Below, one piece after another: positions 35,439 through 44,250 of a stretch of 64,000 nucleotides of DNA. This DNA comes from Brachyspira sp. SAP_772 (GTDB lineage Bacteria > Spirochaetota > Brachyspiria > Brachyspirales > Brachyspiraceae): assembly GCF_009755885.1 (NCBI RefSeq), contig NZ_VYIX01000002.1:750766-814765 (forward strand). Reading direction: 5' to 3'. A program made the position numbers and the translations under genes. The notes under the pieces were generated by a model. That model was given only the letters and a program-made list of their open reading frames with translations. It was not told where the DNA came from and searched no databases. Within the stretch, counting starts at the first letter, position 1. Every line of letters begins with the position of its first letter.

Positions 35439-36485
35439 TTAGTTTAAATCAAAAGCCTTTTTCAAACTTTTTTGATATGGAGGCTTTATTATTCCTTTTT
35501 CTGTGATAAAACCTGTTATAAGTTCATTTGGAGTAACATCGAATGCAGGATTTCTCACTTTAATATTTGAAGGAGCAGTTTGAACACCTGCGAAATTTAT
35601 CACTTCTTTAGCCTCTCTCTCTTCTATTACTATGCTGCTGCCTGTTTTTGTATTTAAATCGAAAGTAGTAGAAGGACAAGCAATATAAAAAGGTATATTA
35701 AAATGTTTAGCTAAAATAGCCACTCCCATAGTACCTATTTTGTTAGCGGCATCCCCATTCTCAGCAACCCTGTCGCATCCTACTATCACCAAATCAATAA
35801 GCCCCTTAGACATTATAAAAGCAGCCATATTATCGCATATCAAAGTAACATCTATTCCAGCCTCCTGCAGCTCAAAACTTGTTAGTCTTGCTCCTTGAAG
35901 AAGCGGTCTAGTTTCGTCAGCGTATACTCTTATATTTATTCCTCTTTGATGTGCCGTATACATTGGTGCAAGTGCTGTTCCTATTCCGCTTACTGCTAAT
36001 CTTCCTGCATTACAATGGGTTAATATTCCAGAGTTTTCTTTTAAAAGTGTTGCCCCATATTCGCCTATTTTTTGACATATATCAATATCTTCAGAATGTA
36101 TATTTTTAGCTTCACTTTCAAGCAAATCATATAGCTCTAAAGAAGTTTTGTCTTTCTTATTATTTATAGCATTAAACATTCTGTTTAGAGCATAACTTAA
36201 ATTAACAGCCGTAGGTCTTGAAGAGTTTAAATATTTAGCTCTCTTTTCTATTAGGCCAATAAAATCATTGCTTGATAAATTAGTTTCTTTTTTTAAATCT
36301 ATTAGCAAAGAATAAGCAGCAGCTACTCCAATAGCAGGAGCACCTCTTACCTTTAACTCTTTTATAGCGTTATAAGAATCTTCAATACTTGATAACTTTA
36401 TTTCTTTAACAGTTGCAGGCAATAATGTTTGATCAAGTATAAATAATTCATCTTCGCTCCATCTTACTGTAGGTATATTTGGCAT
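35439..36485 (-). CDS. mtnA: S-methyl-5-thioribose-1-phosphate isomerase
   Basis: 348 aa. Converts methylthioribose 1-phosphate to methylthioribulose 1-phosphate. Family motifs are KVRGAPAIGVAAAYSL, LTHCNAGRLAVSGIGTALAP (catalytic Cys about 160) and IVGCDRVAENGDAANKIGT (Asp about 240). The end has APSNIKVRNPAFDVTPNELI. Start ATG with AGGAG nearby. It lies between arsS and mtnK on one strand. Later steps of the methionine salvage (mtnB-D) are not in the window. Confidence 0.95.
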   Translation of the reverse strand: MPNIPTVRWSEDELFILDQTLLPATVKEIKLSSIEDSYNAIKELKVRGAPAIGVAAAYSLLIDLKKETNLSSNDFIGLIEKRAKYLNSSRPTAVNLSYALNRMFNAINNKKDKTSLELYDLLESEAKNIHSEDIDICQKIGEYGATLLKENSGILTHCNAGRLAVSGIGTALAPMYTAHQRGINIRVYADETRPLLQGARLTSFELQEAGIDVTLICDNMAAFIMSKGLIDLVIVGCDRVAENGDAANKIGTMGVAILAKHFNIPFYIACPSTTFDLNTKTGSSIVIEEREAKEVINFAGVQTAPSNIKVRNPAFDVTPNELITGFITEKGIIKPPYQKSLKKAFDLN

Positions 36486-36564
36486 TAGTACTCTCCTAAT
36501 TTTTTATAAAACTTAACAGAACAATTATTAAATTATTATTTTTTTTATAAATTTAATAATAATA

Positions 36565-37512
36565 TTATTGCAAATTTCCCTGACAGCTGCTTCCTTCTCC
36601 CGCAGTACATCCATAACAATAATCTTCCACTACAATAGAGTTTTCTTCTAAATCATCAATAGTTAAATCTCCTATATATTTATTGTGTACAGATGCTAAT
36701 TTTTTCATTTGATTAAAATCACAGTCATACACCTTACCATCATAACCAACATTGATTGTATTTAAACACATAACCTTATAAGCGTTTGATGCATTAAAAT
36801 TATCTTCAAGAAGCTGCATATATTTGTCGTACTTATTATTTTTTTTAAGCTTCTCTTCAAATCTTCCTATAGGTATATTAGTGATAGTATATAAATTATT
36901 AAATACTATTTTATGTTCATTTTTTAAATGTTCTTTATAATCTTTTTCTAATTCAGCCTGAGAGCCGGGTAAATAATCATCTAGTGGATTATAAACTAAA
37001 TTGATAATCAAATCTTTATCAACACCATAACCTACAGAGTTTAGATATTTAAGCATATTTATACATTTTTCATAAGTGCCGTTTCCTCTCTGTTCATCTA
37101 CATTTTCTTTAGTATAGCAGGGAAGTGATGCTACTAATTCTACTTTGTTATTTTTAAAAACTTCTATAAGTTCTTTTTTATCTTCTAAAATAGTTAAATT
37201 GCTTCTTAATATAATTCTATTTACATTTTTTAATTTTCTTGCATCTTCTATAAACTTAGATAGAAACATACAATTTTCAGGAGCACCTCCTGTTATATCA
37301 ACATCTATTTTTTTGTTGTAATTTTTTATGAATTTTAAACAATCATCTAACACCTCTTTGCTTATAGATTCATTTCTGTTTATTCCAGCATCCACATGAC
37401 AATGACTGCAATGCAAATTACAATTATACCCAACATTAATTTGTAAAGTTTCTATTTCTTTCTTTTTTAATTCTATATTATGTTTTTTTAAAGTTTCAGA
37501 AAAATGTGCCAT
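36565..37512 (-). CDS. arsS: ArsS-type radical SAM protein (arsenosugar biosynthesis / rSAM-selenodomain family)
   Basis: 315 aa. The [4Fe-4S] motif is C-x3-C-x2-C at residues 31, 35 and 38 (CNLHCSHCHV). The SAM motif DITGGAPE and IILRSNLTILED follow. The C-terminal DUF3641 domain has CLNTINVGYDGKVYDCDFN and ends CYGCTAGEGSSCQG (C299, C302, C310). In several relatives one of the last positions is selenocysteine; here it is plain cysteine. ArsS makes the adenosyl-arsenic intermediate of arsenosugars. Here there is no arsM in the window, so the substrate may differ. It leads the operon arsS-mtnA-mtnK. Confidence 0.9.
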   Translation of the reverse strand: MAHFSETLKKHNIELKKKEIETLQINVGYNCNLHCSHCHVDAGINRNESISKEVLDDCLKFIKNYNKKIDVDITGGAPENCMFLSKFIEDARKLKNVNRIILRSNLTILEDKKELIEVFKNNKVELVASLPCYTKENVDEQRGNGTYEKCINMLKYLNSVGYGVDKDLIINLVYNPLDDYLPGSQAELEKDYKEHLKNEHKIVFNNLYTITNIPIGRFEEKLKKNNKYDKYMQLLEDNFNASNAYKVMCLNTINVGYDGKVYDCDFNQMKKLASVHNKYIGDLTIDDLEENSIVVEDYCYGCTAGEGSSCQGNLQ

Positions 37513-37563
37513 TTTTGTATACTCCTTAATTTATTACAACCTATTGTTTTATAATCTAATTTT

Positions 37564-37770
37564 TGAAATACAGTCTTTAAAACAAATTTAAACTACAATA
37601 AAATTTCTTATAAACTTAATTATAGAAATCTATATTATATAAATATTATTTGTTAAAATTATTTTATTAAATTATTTTTTATTGAATATGATTATTTAGA
37701 TTCACGATCTAATTTGATTAGAAAATAAGAGGGATTTTATTTTTGTAATAAATTGAAAGACTGTATTTCA
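37564..37770. repeat. MITE-like palindrome (207 bp)
   Basis: TGAAATACAGTCTTT (37564-37578) is the exact complement of AAAGACTGTATTTCA (37756-37770). Similarity of the arms continues imperfectly inward for about 20 more bases (ACAATAAAATT on the left, AATTTTATT-like on the right). It lies in the 278-base gap between arsS and the rhodanese gene. No ORF inside, no clear target duplication. Could be a foldback element or a large regulatory hairpin. Confidence 0.6.
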
Positions 37771-37790
37771 TAATTAAATGCTGTTTTTTA

Positions 37791-38192
37791 TTATTTAGCT
37801 AAAGCCTTAGATAAATCATCATAACCAGCATTATTAAGGTTATTCACATTAGAAAAACCTAAATCAGCCATTATTTTAGAAGCCTGTCCAGAGCGGTTTC
37901 CAGTTCTGCAGAATAATATATATTCTTTGCTTTTGTCTAATGATGAAACTTTTTCTTTGAAATCTGCTGCTTTGAAGTCTATATTAGTAGAACCTTCTAT
38001 AGCACCTATTTCAGCAATCTCTTCCGGAGTTCTAACATCAATCACTATAATGTCAGGATTTGATTGCCATAGAGTGATAACTTCATCTACAGTTAGATTA
38101 TTATAATTTACTGCATCTTCTGAAGTTTGTGATGAATTGCTGCAGCTTATTAATAATAATAATGCAAAAGAAATTATAATGCTTTTTCTCAT
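37791..38192 (-). CDS. Single-domain rhodanese lipoprotein
   Basis: 133 aa. The lipobox is LLISC (Cys 17). The rhodanese domain has IIVIDVRTPEEIAE (residues 49-61) and the active-site loop YILFCRTGNRSGQA with nucleophile Cys 95. It moves sulfane sulfur (thiosulfate or persulfide) in the periplasm. It is encoded between arsS and the VTT/YdjY genes, and a second rhodanese lipoprotein (44795-45763) closes the region. AGGAG precedes the ATG. Confidence 0.92.
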   Translation of the reverse strand: MRKSIIISFALLLLISCSNSSQTSEDAVNYNNLTVDEVITLWQSNPDIIVIDVRTPEEIAEIGAIEGSTNIDFKAADFKEKVSSLDKSKEYILFCRTGNRSGQASKIMADLGFSNVNNLNNAGYDDLSKALAK

Positions 38193-38556
38193 AATAAAAA
38201 CTCTCCTTTTGTTTATAAAAATTTCAAATATGATAACATATAGATGATTATAGTCAATAAATAAATTATCTTTTAAGAATATATAATAATTTGTATGAAA
38301 AATTAATAATTATTTTTTATAGTCTACTTGATATTTTTACTTTTTTTGGTTAATATTTTATGTATTAATTTATTGGAGCTTATATGCTAAAAGTATATTC
38401 CAAAATAAAATTTAGCACATTTTTTAACAAGCACAAATTCCCTCTTCAATAATAATCTATCATAGTCCGTGAGACTTATATTTATCAAATTCAAATAATT
38501 ATTAAAAAAAATAAAAGTTTTTGTATACTTTTGTATATATTTAGGAGTTTAGACCT
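38193..38556. other. AT-rich divergent gap (364 bases) with a possible 22-codon ORF
   Basis: No protein-sized gene. A short frame at 38384-38452 (ATG, 22 codons, MLKVYSKIKFSTFFNKHKFP) has GGAG 6 bases upstream and might be a leader peptide. After it lies a weak hairpin, ATAGTC-CGTGA-GACTTAT (about 38463-38480). The downstream gene at 38557 has TTTAGGAG. I see no riboswitch core. The leader idea is low confidence. Confidence 0.3.
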
Positions 38557-39291
38557 ATGTCTGAAAATAAGAAATCATTAATAAAAAAAATTATTTTACT
38601 GCTAATAATAGTAATTTGTGTGTTAGCATACTTTTTTATACCAGTAGTAAACAGCAATATTAATGCAATATTTAAAATGTTTGCTACAGGAGATTTTAAT
38701 GTTGTAAAAGAGTTTGTAGCTTCTTATGGACATTATGCTATGGCTGTTTCATTTATGCTTATGGTTTTTCAATCTATAGCAGCTCCTTTACCAGCATTTT
38801 TGATTACATTTGCAAATGCTAATTTATTTGGATGGAAGGCGGGGGCTTTATTATCTTGGTCTAGTGCTATGGCGGGTGCTGCTGTATGTTTTTATATAGC
38901 AAGAATATTGGGAAGAGATTTTGTTGAGAAACTTACAAGTAAAACGGGGCTTAAACAGATAGATGACTTCTTTGCTAAATATGGAAGGCAAAGCATTCTT
39001 ATAGCAAGACTACTTCCTTTTATTTCTTTTGATATAGTAAGTTATGCTGCTGGGCTTACCTCAATGAATTTTTTAAGCTTTTTTATAGCAACTGGTATAG
39101 GTCAGCTTCCTGCTACAATAGTTTATTCTTATGTGGGAGGAATGCTTACTGGCGGAGCTAAATTGTTTGTTACAGGGCTTTTAATATTATTTGCTTTATC
39201 TGCATTAATAATTCTATTAAGACAAATATATAAAAACAAAAAAGATAAAACTGAAAATAATAATTTAAAAAAAAATGAAAATGAAATCTAA
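38557..39291 (+). CDS. TVP38/TMEM64 (VTT) family membrane protein, YdjX/YdjZ-like (first copy)
   Basis: 244 aa, six or so membrane helices. VTT motifs are PLPAFLITFANANLFGWKAGALLSW (split across a re-entrant loop), GAAVCFYIARILGRDFVEK, FIARLLP-type RLLPFISFDIVSYAAGLTSMN and GIGQLPATIVYSYVGG. VTT proteins are scramblase/transport-like membrane proteins; substrate unknown. It overlaps the second VTT gene by 17 bases. With YdjY genes next in line, this repeats the E. coli ydjX-ydjY-ydjZ content. Confidence 0.92.
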   Translation: MSENKKSLIKKIILLLIIVICVLAYFFIPVVNSNINAIFKMFATGDFNVVKEFVASYGHYAMAVSFMLMVFQSIAAPLPAFLITFANANLFGWKAGALLSWSSAMAGAAVCFYIARILGRDFVEKLTSKTGLKQIDDFFAKYGRQSILIARLLPFISFDIVSYAAGLTSMNFLSFFIATGIGQLPATIVYSYVGGMLTGGAKLFVTGLLILFALSALIILLRQIYKNKKDKTENNNLKKNENEI

Positions 39292-39949
39292 ATATATAAA
39301 ATTAGCAATATTTATATTAGCGGTAATTGTAATCGTTATTGTTAATCATCATTATAAATTGCATGAGAGGTTTCATAATTTTGATGATTTTAAATATATG
39401 ATAGGCGACAATATTATTAAAGCATCTATAATATATATTATAGCAACTGCTGTTGGAAGTTCTGTATTAGCATTGCCCGGAGTTACATTTGCATTATTTT
39501 CTGGAATATTATTTGGGCCTGTGCTTGGTATTATATTATGTTCTTTATCTTCTACTTTGGCTGCTGTAATTTCTTTTTTGATTTCAAGATTTTTTCTTAA
39601 GGATGCTGTAAAACCGCTTGTAGAGAAAAATAAGTGCTTGAATAAACTTTTATTTGAAGATGGAAATAAAAATGCTATGCTTCTTTTAATGATTACTAGG
39701 TTAGTGCCTTTGTTTCCATATAATATACAAAATTTTGCTTATGGCATTACTGATGTAAGTTTTATAAAATATTCTCTATACACATTTTTGTTTATGCTTC
39801 CCGGAATATCTTTATTTACCATAGCATCTGTAGGCATAGTTTCACAGGATAATAAATATTTATATTTTTTAATATCTGCGGCTATATTGATATTTGTGCT
39901 TATTATATCATTTTTGCTTAAGAAGAAATATTTAAATAAATGTACTTAA
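39275..39949 (+). CDS. TVP38/TMEM64 (VTT) family membrane protein (second copy)
   Basis: 224 aa. Same fold with clear divergence: SVLALPGVTFALFSGILFGP, SSTLAAVISFLISRFFLKD, LLLMITRLVPLFPYNIQNFAYGITD (the conserved R-x-x-P block) and MLPGISLFTIASVG. The start overlaps the first copy, so both are made together. A pair of unlike VTT proteins may form a heteromer. Followed 25 bases later by the first YdjY gene. Confidence 0.92.
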   Translation: MKMKSKYIKLAIFILAVIVIVIVNHHYKLHERFHNFDDFKYMIGDNIIKASIIYIIATAVGSSVLALPGVTFALFSGILFGPVLGIILCSLSSTLAAVISFLISRFFLKDAVKPLVEKNKCLNKLLFEDGNKNAMLLLMITRLVPLFPYNIQNFAYGITDVSFIKYSLYTFLFMLPGISLFTIASVGIVSQDNKYLYFLISAAILIFVLIISFLLKKKYLNKCT

Positions 39950-39974
39950 AAAAAATTAAAAAAGGAGCAATAAA

Positions 39975-40655
39975 ATGTATAAAAAAATTATTTTATTTGC
40001 ATGTTTATCAGTAATGCTGATATCATGCGGCAATCAAGCATCAAATGCATCTTCTAATTCTCAATTAACTAATTCTATTGGGAGTGCTATATTAAGAGAC
40101 AATGGTGCTGAGCCTGTTATTATTAATGCTGACAAAAAAGAGATAATAATAGAAGCTATAGTAAACGGCAAATATTTTACTAATCCTTCAAGACATCATG
40201 GCATAGTGTTTGAAGGCGGAAAATATGGAGATAGGGCAGTTTTAATAGGCTTATCAGATGAAAGAGAAGTTTATCAGGCTTTAATTGATATAGGAGCTAT
40301 AGCTGGAAATAATCTAAAATTAGAAGAATATACAAAGGTGAGTAAGAATGTAGACGGACAGCAATTAGATGTATATGTTACTTGGGACGGTTTGGGTAAA
40401 GAGATTCCTTTTGCTGAGATAATAAAGTCAGATGATGTAAGGGATATGGATATTAGATTTGGAGGAAACTTCGAGGCTGCTAAAGACAATAGAACAGGAT
40501 GCATACTTTGTCTTGACAGCTGTCCTATAGCTATAACAAGTGATGCAGCTTATGCTACTGCTGAATTAGAAAATAAAAAGATAGACAAGTTTATAAGAGA
40601 AGATATATTGCCAAAAGACGGAGAGAGAGTTTCTGTTATATTTAGAATAAAATAA
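39975..40655 (+). CDS. YdjY-domain lipoprotein (copy 1)
   Basis: 226 aa. Lipobox VMLISC (Cys 18). The YdjY domain runs through the rest: KKEIIIEAIVNGKYF, HHGIVFEGGKYGDRAVLIGL, YVTWDGLGKEIPFAEIIKSD, and the block DIRFGGNFEAAKD followed by TGCILCLDSCPIAITSDAAY. The three cysteines C-x2-C-x3-C look like a metal, Fe-S or soft-ligand site facing the periplasm. E. coli YdjY lies between ydjX and ydjZ; function unknown. AAAGGAG is present. It is followed by a close paralogue. Confidence 0.9.
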   Translation: MYKKIILFACLSVMLISCGNQASNASSNSQLTNSIGSAILRDNGAEPVIINADKKEIIIEAIVNGKYFTNPSRHHGIVFEGGKYGDRAVLIGLSDEREVYQALIDIGAIAGNNLKLEEYTKVSKNVDGQQLDVYVTWDGLGKEIPFAEIIKSDDVRDMDIRFGGNFEAAKDNRTGCILCLDSCPIAITSDAAYATAELENKKIDKFIREDILPKDGERVSVIFRIK

Positions 40656-40696
40656 TTAAATATTTTATATAAAAAATTTAAAAAGGAGATAGTAGT

Positions 40697-41389
40697 ATGA
40701 ATAAAAAAATTATTATTATTTTGTCTGCATGTTTATCACTAATGTTTATATCATGCGGAAATCAATCATCACAAAATGCATCTGAAGGTGTTCAATTAAC
40801 TAATTCTATGGGAAGCGTTATATTAAGAGATGAGGGAGCAGAGCCTGTTATAATAGATGTAGAAAAGAAAGAAGTTATAATTCCTGCAGAAGTAAACGGC
40901 AAATATTTTAATTCGCCGACAAGACATGGTGTTGTATTTGATAGGGGTTCAAACGGGGATAAATCTGTTTTAAGGGGATTAGCAGATGAGAGAGAATTTT
41001 ATCAGGCTTTGATTGATATAGGAGCTGTAGCTGGCAATAATCTCACTATGGATGACATGAAATTAGGAAAAACAGTTGATGGACAAAAATTAGATGTATT
41101 TGTTACTTGGGACGGTTTGGGCAAAGAGATTCCTTTTGCTGAAATAATAAGATCAGATGAAGAAAGACCTATGGATATAAGATTCGGCGGAAATATAGAA
41201 AATGCTAAAGCAAAAAGAACAGGATGTATACTTTGTCTTGATAGCTGTGCTGTTGGTATAACAAGCGACGCTGCTTATGAAACTGGTGCTGTTGAAATGA
41301 AAAAAATAGGAAGATACGGCAGAGAAGATGTATTGCCTGCAGATGGCACAAGAGTTTCTGTTATATTTAGAATAGCTCAAGATAAATAA
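40697..41389 (+). CDS. YdjY-domain lipoprotein (copy 2)
   Basis: 230 aa tandem paralogue of the upstream gene; most blocks are shared (LTNSMGSVILRDEGAEPVII, VNGKYFNSPTRHGVVFDRGS, VTWDGLGKEIPFAEIIRSD). Lipobox LMFISC (Cys 20). The cysteine motif is TGCILCLDSCAVGITSD. The copies differ mainly in surface loops and in the tail. AAAGGAG is 9 bases before the ATG. It implies recent duplication or a heterodimer. Confidence 0.9.
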   Translation: MNKKIIIILSACLSLMFISCGNQSSQNASEGVQLTNSMGSVILRDEGAEPVIIDVEKKEVIIPAEVNGKYFNSPTRHGVVFDRGSNGDKSVLRGLADEREFYQALIDIGAVAGNNLTMDDMKLGKTVDGQKLDVFVTWDGLGKEIPFAEIIRSDEERPMDIRFGGNIENAKAKRTGCILCLDSCAVGITSDAAYETGAVEMKKIGRYGREDVLPADGTRVSVIFRIAQDK

Positions 41390-41412
41390 TTAAATTATAA
41401 AAGGATTGATAG

Positions 41413-41820
41413 GTGAAATATTTTATTGTGCTGTATAATACTTTTTTATGGGCTATGATTATTTCTTTTATTATGTTTAAAAATCTATGGCTTGAAATGC
41501 GTATGAATATAGGTTTATGCTTTTTTATAATATGGGCTTTACTTTTTATTATATTTATTTTTATTAATAACAAAAAACATATTTTTGAAAAACATTCAAT
41601 ATTCTCGCTTATCAATCTTATTGTATGTTTTATAATTGCTTTAATTATATTATCGCCTTCTGCTATATTATATACTCCTTCTTCTATTATAAGAGATGGT
41701 TTGTATGCTAAGAGATTATTAAAATTAAACACTATTAATATAGCTTTGTTTATATTTATGTTTGGCGGTATTTTAATTATATTAATTTCATCTTTAAATA
41801 AAAAATTTAATAAAAAATAA
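41413..41820 (+). CDS. Hypothetical four-helix membrane protein
   Basis: 135 aa starting at GTG (AAGGATTGATAGG upstream). Four hydrophobic helices (FIVLYNTFLWAMIISFIMF, NIGLCFFIIWALLFIIFIF, IFSLINLIVCFIIALIIL, INIALFIFMFGGILIILIS) with short polar loops (SSIIRDGLYAKRLLKLN). No family recognised. It is embedded in the YdjY-glycosyltransferase operon. Confidence 0.75.
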   Translation: MKYFIVLYNTFLWAMIISFIMFKNLWLEMRMNIGLCFFIIWALLFIIFIFINNKKHIFEKHSIFSLINLIVCFIIALIILSPSAILYTPSSIIRDGLYAKRLLKLNTINIALFIFMFGGILIILISSLNKKFNKK

Positions 41821-41834
41821 AGAAGTGCGGCTAA

Positions 41835-42494
41835 ATGAAATCTAATGCTTTAATAATATTTACTAGAATACCTATCGCAGGCAAAACAAAAACTAGACTT
41901 CAGAAAAAATTATCAGCTGAGGAATGCTGCAATCTTCATAAATGTTTTTTAAAAGATATTTATAAAAAAATTATAAGCTTAAAACAAAATAATATTGATA
42001 TTATAATAGCATATAATCCGGATGGGGATTTAAATATACTAAAAGAAATATTTTATGATGAGGAAAAATATATAAAACAAGAGATAAACTCTCCTAATGA
42101 AAATGAAAAAATATATAATTCTATGAAAGAAGTATTTTCTCTTGGATATAAGAAGTGCATATTAATAGGAACTGATATACCGGAGATAGATGAAAAAGAC
42201 ATTATTGATTCTTTTGAGTTATTGGATAATAATGATTTTGTATTTGGGCCTAGCTATGATGGTGGGTATTATTTAGTAGGAATGAAAGAGTATAATGATA
42301 TAATAGTGAAAGTTAATAGCGGCACTCTTAATAATATTTTAGCTGCTATAGAAAATATTAATTTGAAATATTTTCTTATAGAGAAAAGACATGATATTGA
42401 TGAATATGATGATTTATTGGCTTTAAATAGCAGGATAAATAATGATAAAAAAATAATAAACACAAGTAATTTTTTAAAAAGCATTAATTTATAA
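41835..42494 (+). CDS. TIGR04282-type glycosyltransferase/nucleotidyltransferase (DUF2064, arsenosugar-associated)
   Basis: 219 aa. Starts ALIIFTRIPIAGKTKTRLQ (CofC-like Gly-Lys-T-R-L nucleotide loop). CILIGTDIPEIDEKDIIDSF and FVFGPSYDGGYYLVGM are the metal and sugar-binding blocks. This family, rSAM/selenodomain-associated transferase 1, is usually encoded near ArsS-type radical SAM proteins and the TIGR04283 transferase, both of which are in this locus. Its reaction is unproven. Confidence 0.9.
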   Translation: MKSNALIIFTRIPIAGKTKTRLQKKLSAEECCNLHKCFLKDIYKKIISLKQNNIDIIIAYNPDGDLNILKEIFYDEEKYIKQEINSPNENEKIYNSMKEVFSLGYKKCILIGTDIPEIDEKDIIDSFELLDNNDFVFGPSYDGGYYLVGMKEYNDIIVKVNSGTLNNILAAIENINLKYFLIEKRHDIDEYDDLLALNSRINNDKKIINTSNFLKSINL

Positions 42495-42512
42495 TAATTA
42501 GGATTTTTTTAA

Positions 42513-43196
42513 GTGTCTGTTTCTATAATCATACCAATTTTAAATGAAGAAAATACAATAGAAAAATTGATAAGCAATTTAAATGAGCTTGAAGGGGAGT
42601 TTGAAGTTATATTCTCTGACGGTGGAAGCAGCGATAAAACATTAAGCATATTAAACAGTGTAATAAAAAATAATTATAAAATAGTTCATTCTCAAAAGGG
42701 AAGGGCTAAGCAATTAAATAATGGAGCTAAAGAGAGCAGATACAACATTCTTTTGTTTTTGCATTCTGACAGCATTTTAGAAAAAGATGTTTTAATAAAA
42801 ATAGAAAACTTTATTAAAACTAATAAAGCAGGGTGCTTAAAAATAAAATTTGACAGCAGAAAAATATTAATGCATATATGCGGATTTTTTTCTAATTTGA
42901 GAGTTTCATTAAGGCATATAGCTTTTGGAGATCAGGGTATATTTATAAAGAAAGAATTATTTTATGATATAGGAATGTTTGATGATATAGCTCTTATGGA
43001 AGATTATAAATTGTCTATAAAATTAAAAAAGGTTTGTCCAATAAAGGCTATTGATTCATATATAATTTCATCTGCTAGAAGGTTTGAAAAAAATGGCATT
43101 ATAAAGACTATGATTTGTATGCAGAAGCTTCAGTATATGTTTAGAAGCGGTGAAGATATAGAAAAGATAGCTAATATATATAACAATATGAAATGA
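42513..43196 (+). CDS. TIGR04283-type family-2 glycosyltransferase (arsenosugar-associated)
   Basis: 227 aa, GTG start with TTAGGA upstream. GT-A fold: VSIIIPILNEENTIEKLI, EVIFSDGGSSDKTLSIL, KGRAKQLNNGAKES and FLHSDSILEKDV (DxD-like), then FGDQGIFIKKELF and a LMEDYKLSIKLK acid/base segment. It matches rSAM/selenodomain-associated transferase 2, the usual partner of TIGR04282. It sits 18 bases after that gene. Acceptor unknown. Confidence 0.92.
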   Translation: MSVSIIIPILNEENTIEKLISNLNELEGEFEVIFSDGGSSDKTLSILNSVIKNNYKIVHSQKGRAKQLNNGAKESRYNILLFLHSDSILEKDVLIKIENFIKTNKAGCLKIKFDSRKILMHICGFFSNLRVSLRHIAFGDQGIFIKKELFYDIGMFDDIALMEDYKLSIKLKKVCPIKAIDSYIISSARRFEKNGIIKTMICMQKLQYMFRSGEDIEKIANIYNNMK

Positions 43197-43206
43197 GGAT
43201 TTTTTT

Positions 43207-44211
43207 ATGAAGATGCCAGATAATGTAAAAGACTGTATTCATTGTAACAAGTGCATAAAAAAATGCAGTTTTTTAACTAAATATAACATGGATTTGGAAG
43301 AGTTTTCTAAAAGAGGATATTTGGCATATCATTGTTTTTTATGTAATGATTGTAAGATAGTATGCCCTAAGGATATAGACGGCTCTAAGATATCTTTAGC
43401 TTTGAGGCATAGTAAAGTAGAATCATCTAAAGATAACAAAAAGGAAATAGAAAAAAAATATAGAGCTTTATTGTTTGAGAAAAAAGATTATATATTTAAA
43501 AACTATAGTAATGTGATAAGTGAGTCTGTAATTTTTCCGGGATGCAATTTTTCATCATTTTATCCTGATGCTTTAAAAGATATATTACACAAATTTAAAA
43601 AAGAATATAATATTGGAGTGGTATTTGACTGCTGCGGGAAACCTATAGCTGAGTTGGGAATAGAAGAATATGAAGCAAATATAATAAAAAAATTAGAAGA
43701 GAATATGCTTTCAAGGGGAGTTAAGGAGATAATAACTTTATGTCCTAATTGTTATTATTTTTTAAAGCCTAGAATTAATATAAAAATTATCACTATATAT
43801 GAGAAGATGAATGAGCTTGGATTAAAATTTAATTTAAATAAAAAAGAAGAGATAAATCTTTTTGTACCTTGCCCAGATAAAGAGACAAAATATATAAAAG
43901 ATTCTATATTAAAGATTATTGATTTGGATAAAGATAAAATAAAAGAGATAAATGATGTTAATTGCTGCGGGTTAGGGGGATGTGCTATTTCTAATGAAAG
44001 AGAATTGGCGGAAGGATTTATAGATAAACTTAAAGAGAAGAATATTGAAGAGTTATATGTTTACTGTGCTACTTGTGCGGGTAATTTTAATAGGCATAAT
44101 ATAAAAAATATTCATCATATTTTACTTGATATGTTTAATATGGATAATTTGAAAATAAAAAATAAAACTTCTATACTGAGCAGAGCTTTATTTAAGTTTT
44201 TTAAATTGTAA
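43207..44211 (+). CDS. Double [4Fe-4S] CCG-domain oxidoreductase, heterodisulfide-reductase-like
   Basis: 334 aa. Two ferredoxin motifs: C10-x2-C13-x2-C16-x3-C20 and C43-x2-C46-x2-C49-x3-C53 (the last followed by Pro). Two CCG-type modules follow: FPGCNFSSFYPD ... FDCCGKP ... CPNCYYF and VPCPDKETKY ... NCCGLGGCAI ... YCATCAGN. This is the HdrD/GlpC/LutA-like architecture that moves electrons to or from thiols or a hydroxy acid. No flavin partner is adjacent. It is in the operon with the glycosyltransferases, so it may reduce a disulfide or a Se/As intermediate; that is inference. Confidence 0.9.
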   Translation: MKMPDNVKDCIHCNKCIKKCSFLTKYNMDLEEFSKRGYLAYHCFLCNDCKIVCPKDIDGSKISLALRHSKVESSKDNKKEIEKKYRALLFEKKDYIFKNYSNVISESVIFPGCNFSSFYPDALKDILHKFKKEYNIGVVFDCCGKPIAELGIEEYEANIIKKLEENMLSRGVKEIITLCPNCYYFLKPRINIKIITIYEKMNELGLKFNLNKKEEINLFVPCPDKETKYIKDSILKIIDLDKDKIKEINDVNCCGLGGCAISNERELAEGFIDKLKEKNIEELYVYCATCAGNFNRHNIKNIHHILLDMFNMDNLKIKNKTSILSRALFKFFKL

Positions 44212-44250
44212 GAAATAATATATAATTGAAACTTACAAATAGGATTAAAA

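Noticed and set aside
36486..37790. SAM riboswitch before the arsS-mtnA-mtnK genes
   Set aside because: Looked for the core patterns of SAM riboswitches upstream of arsS and mtnA; found only AT-rich DNA and the 207-bp palindrome.
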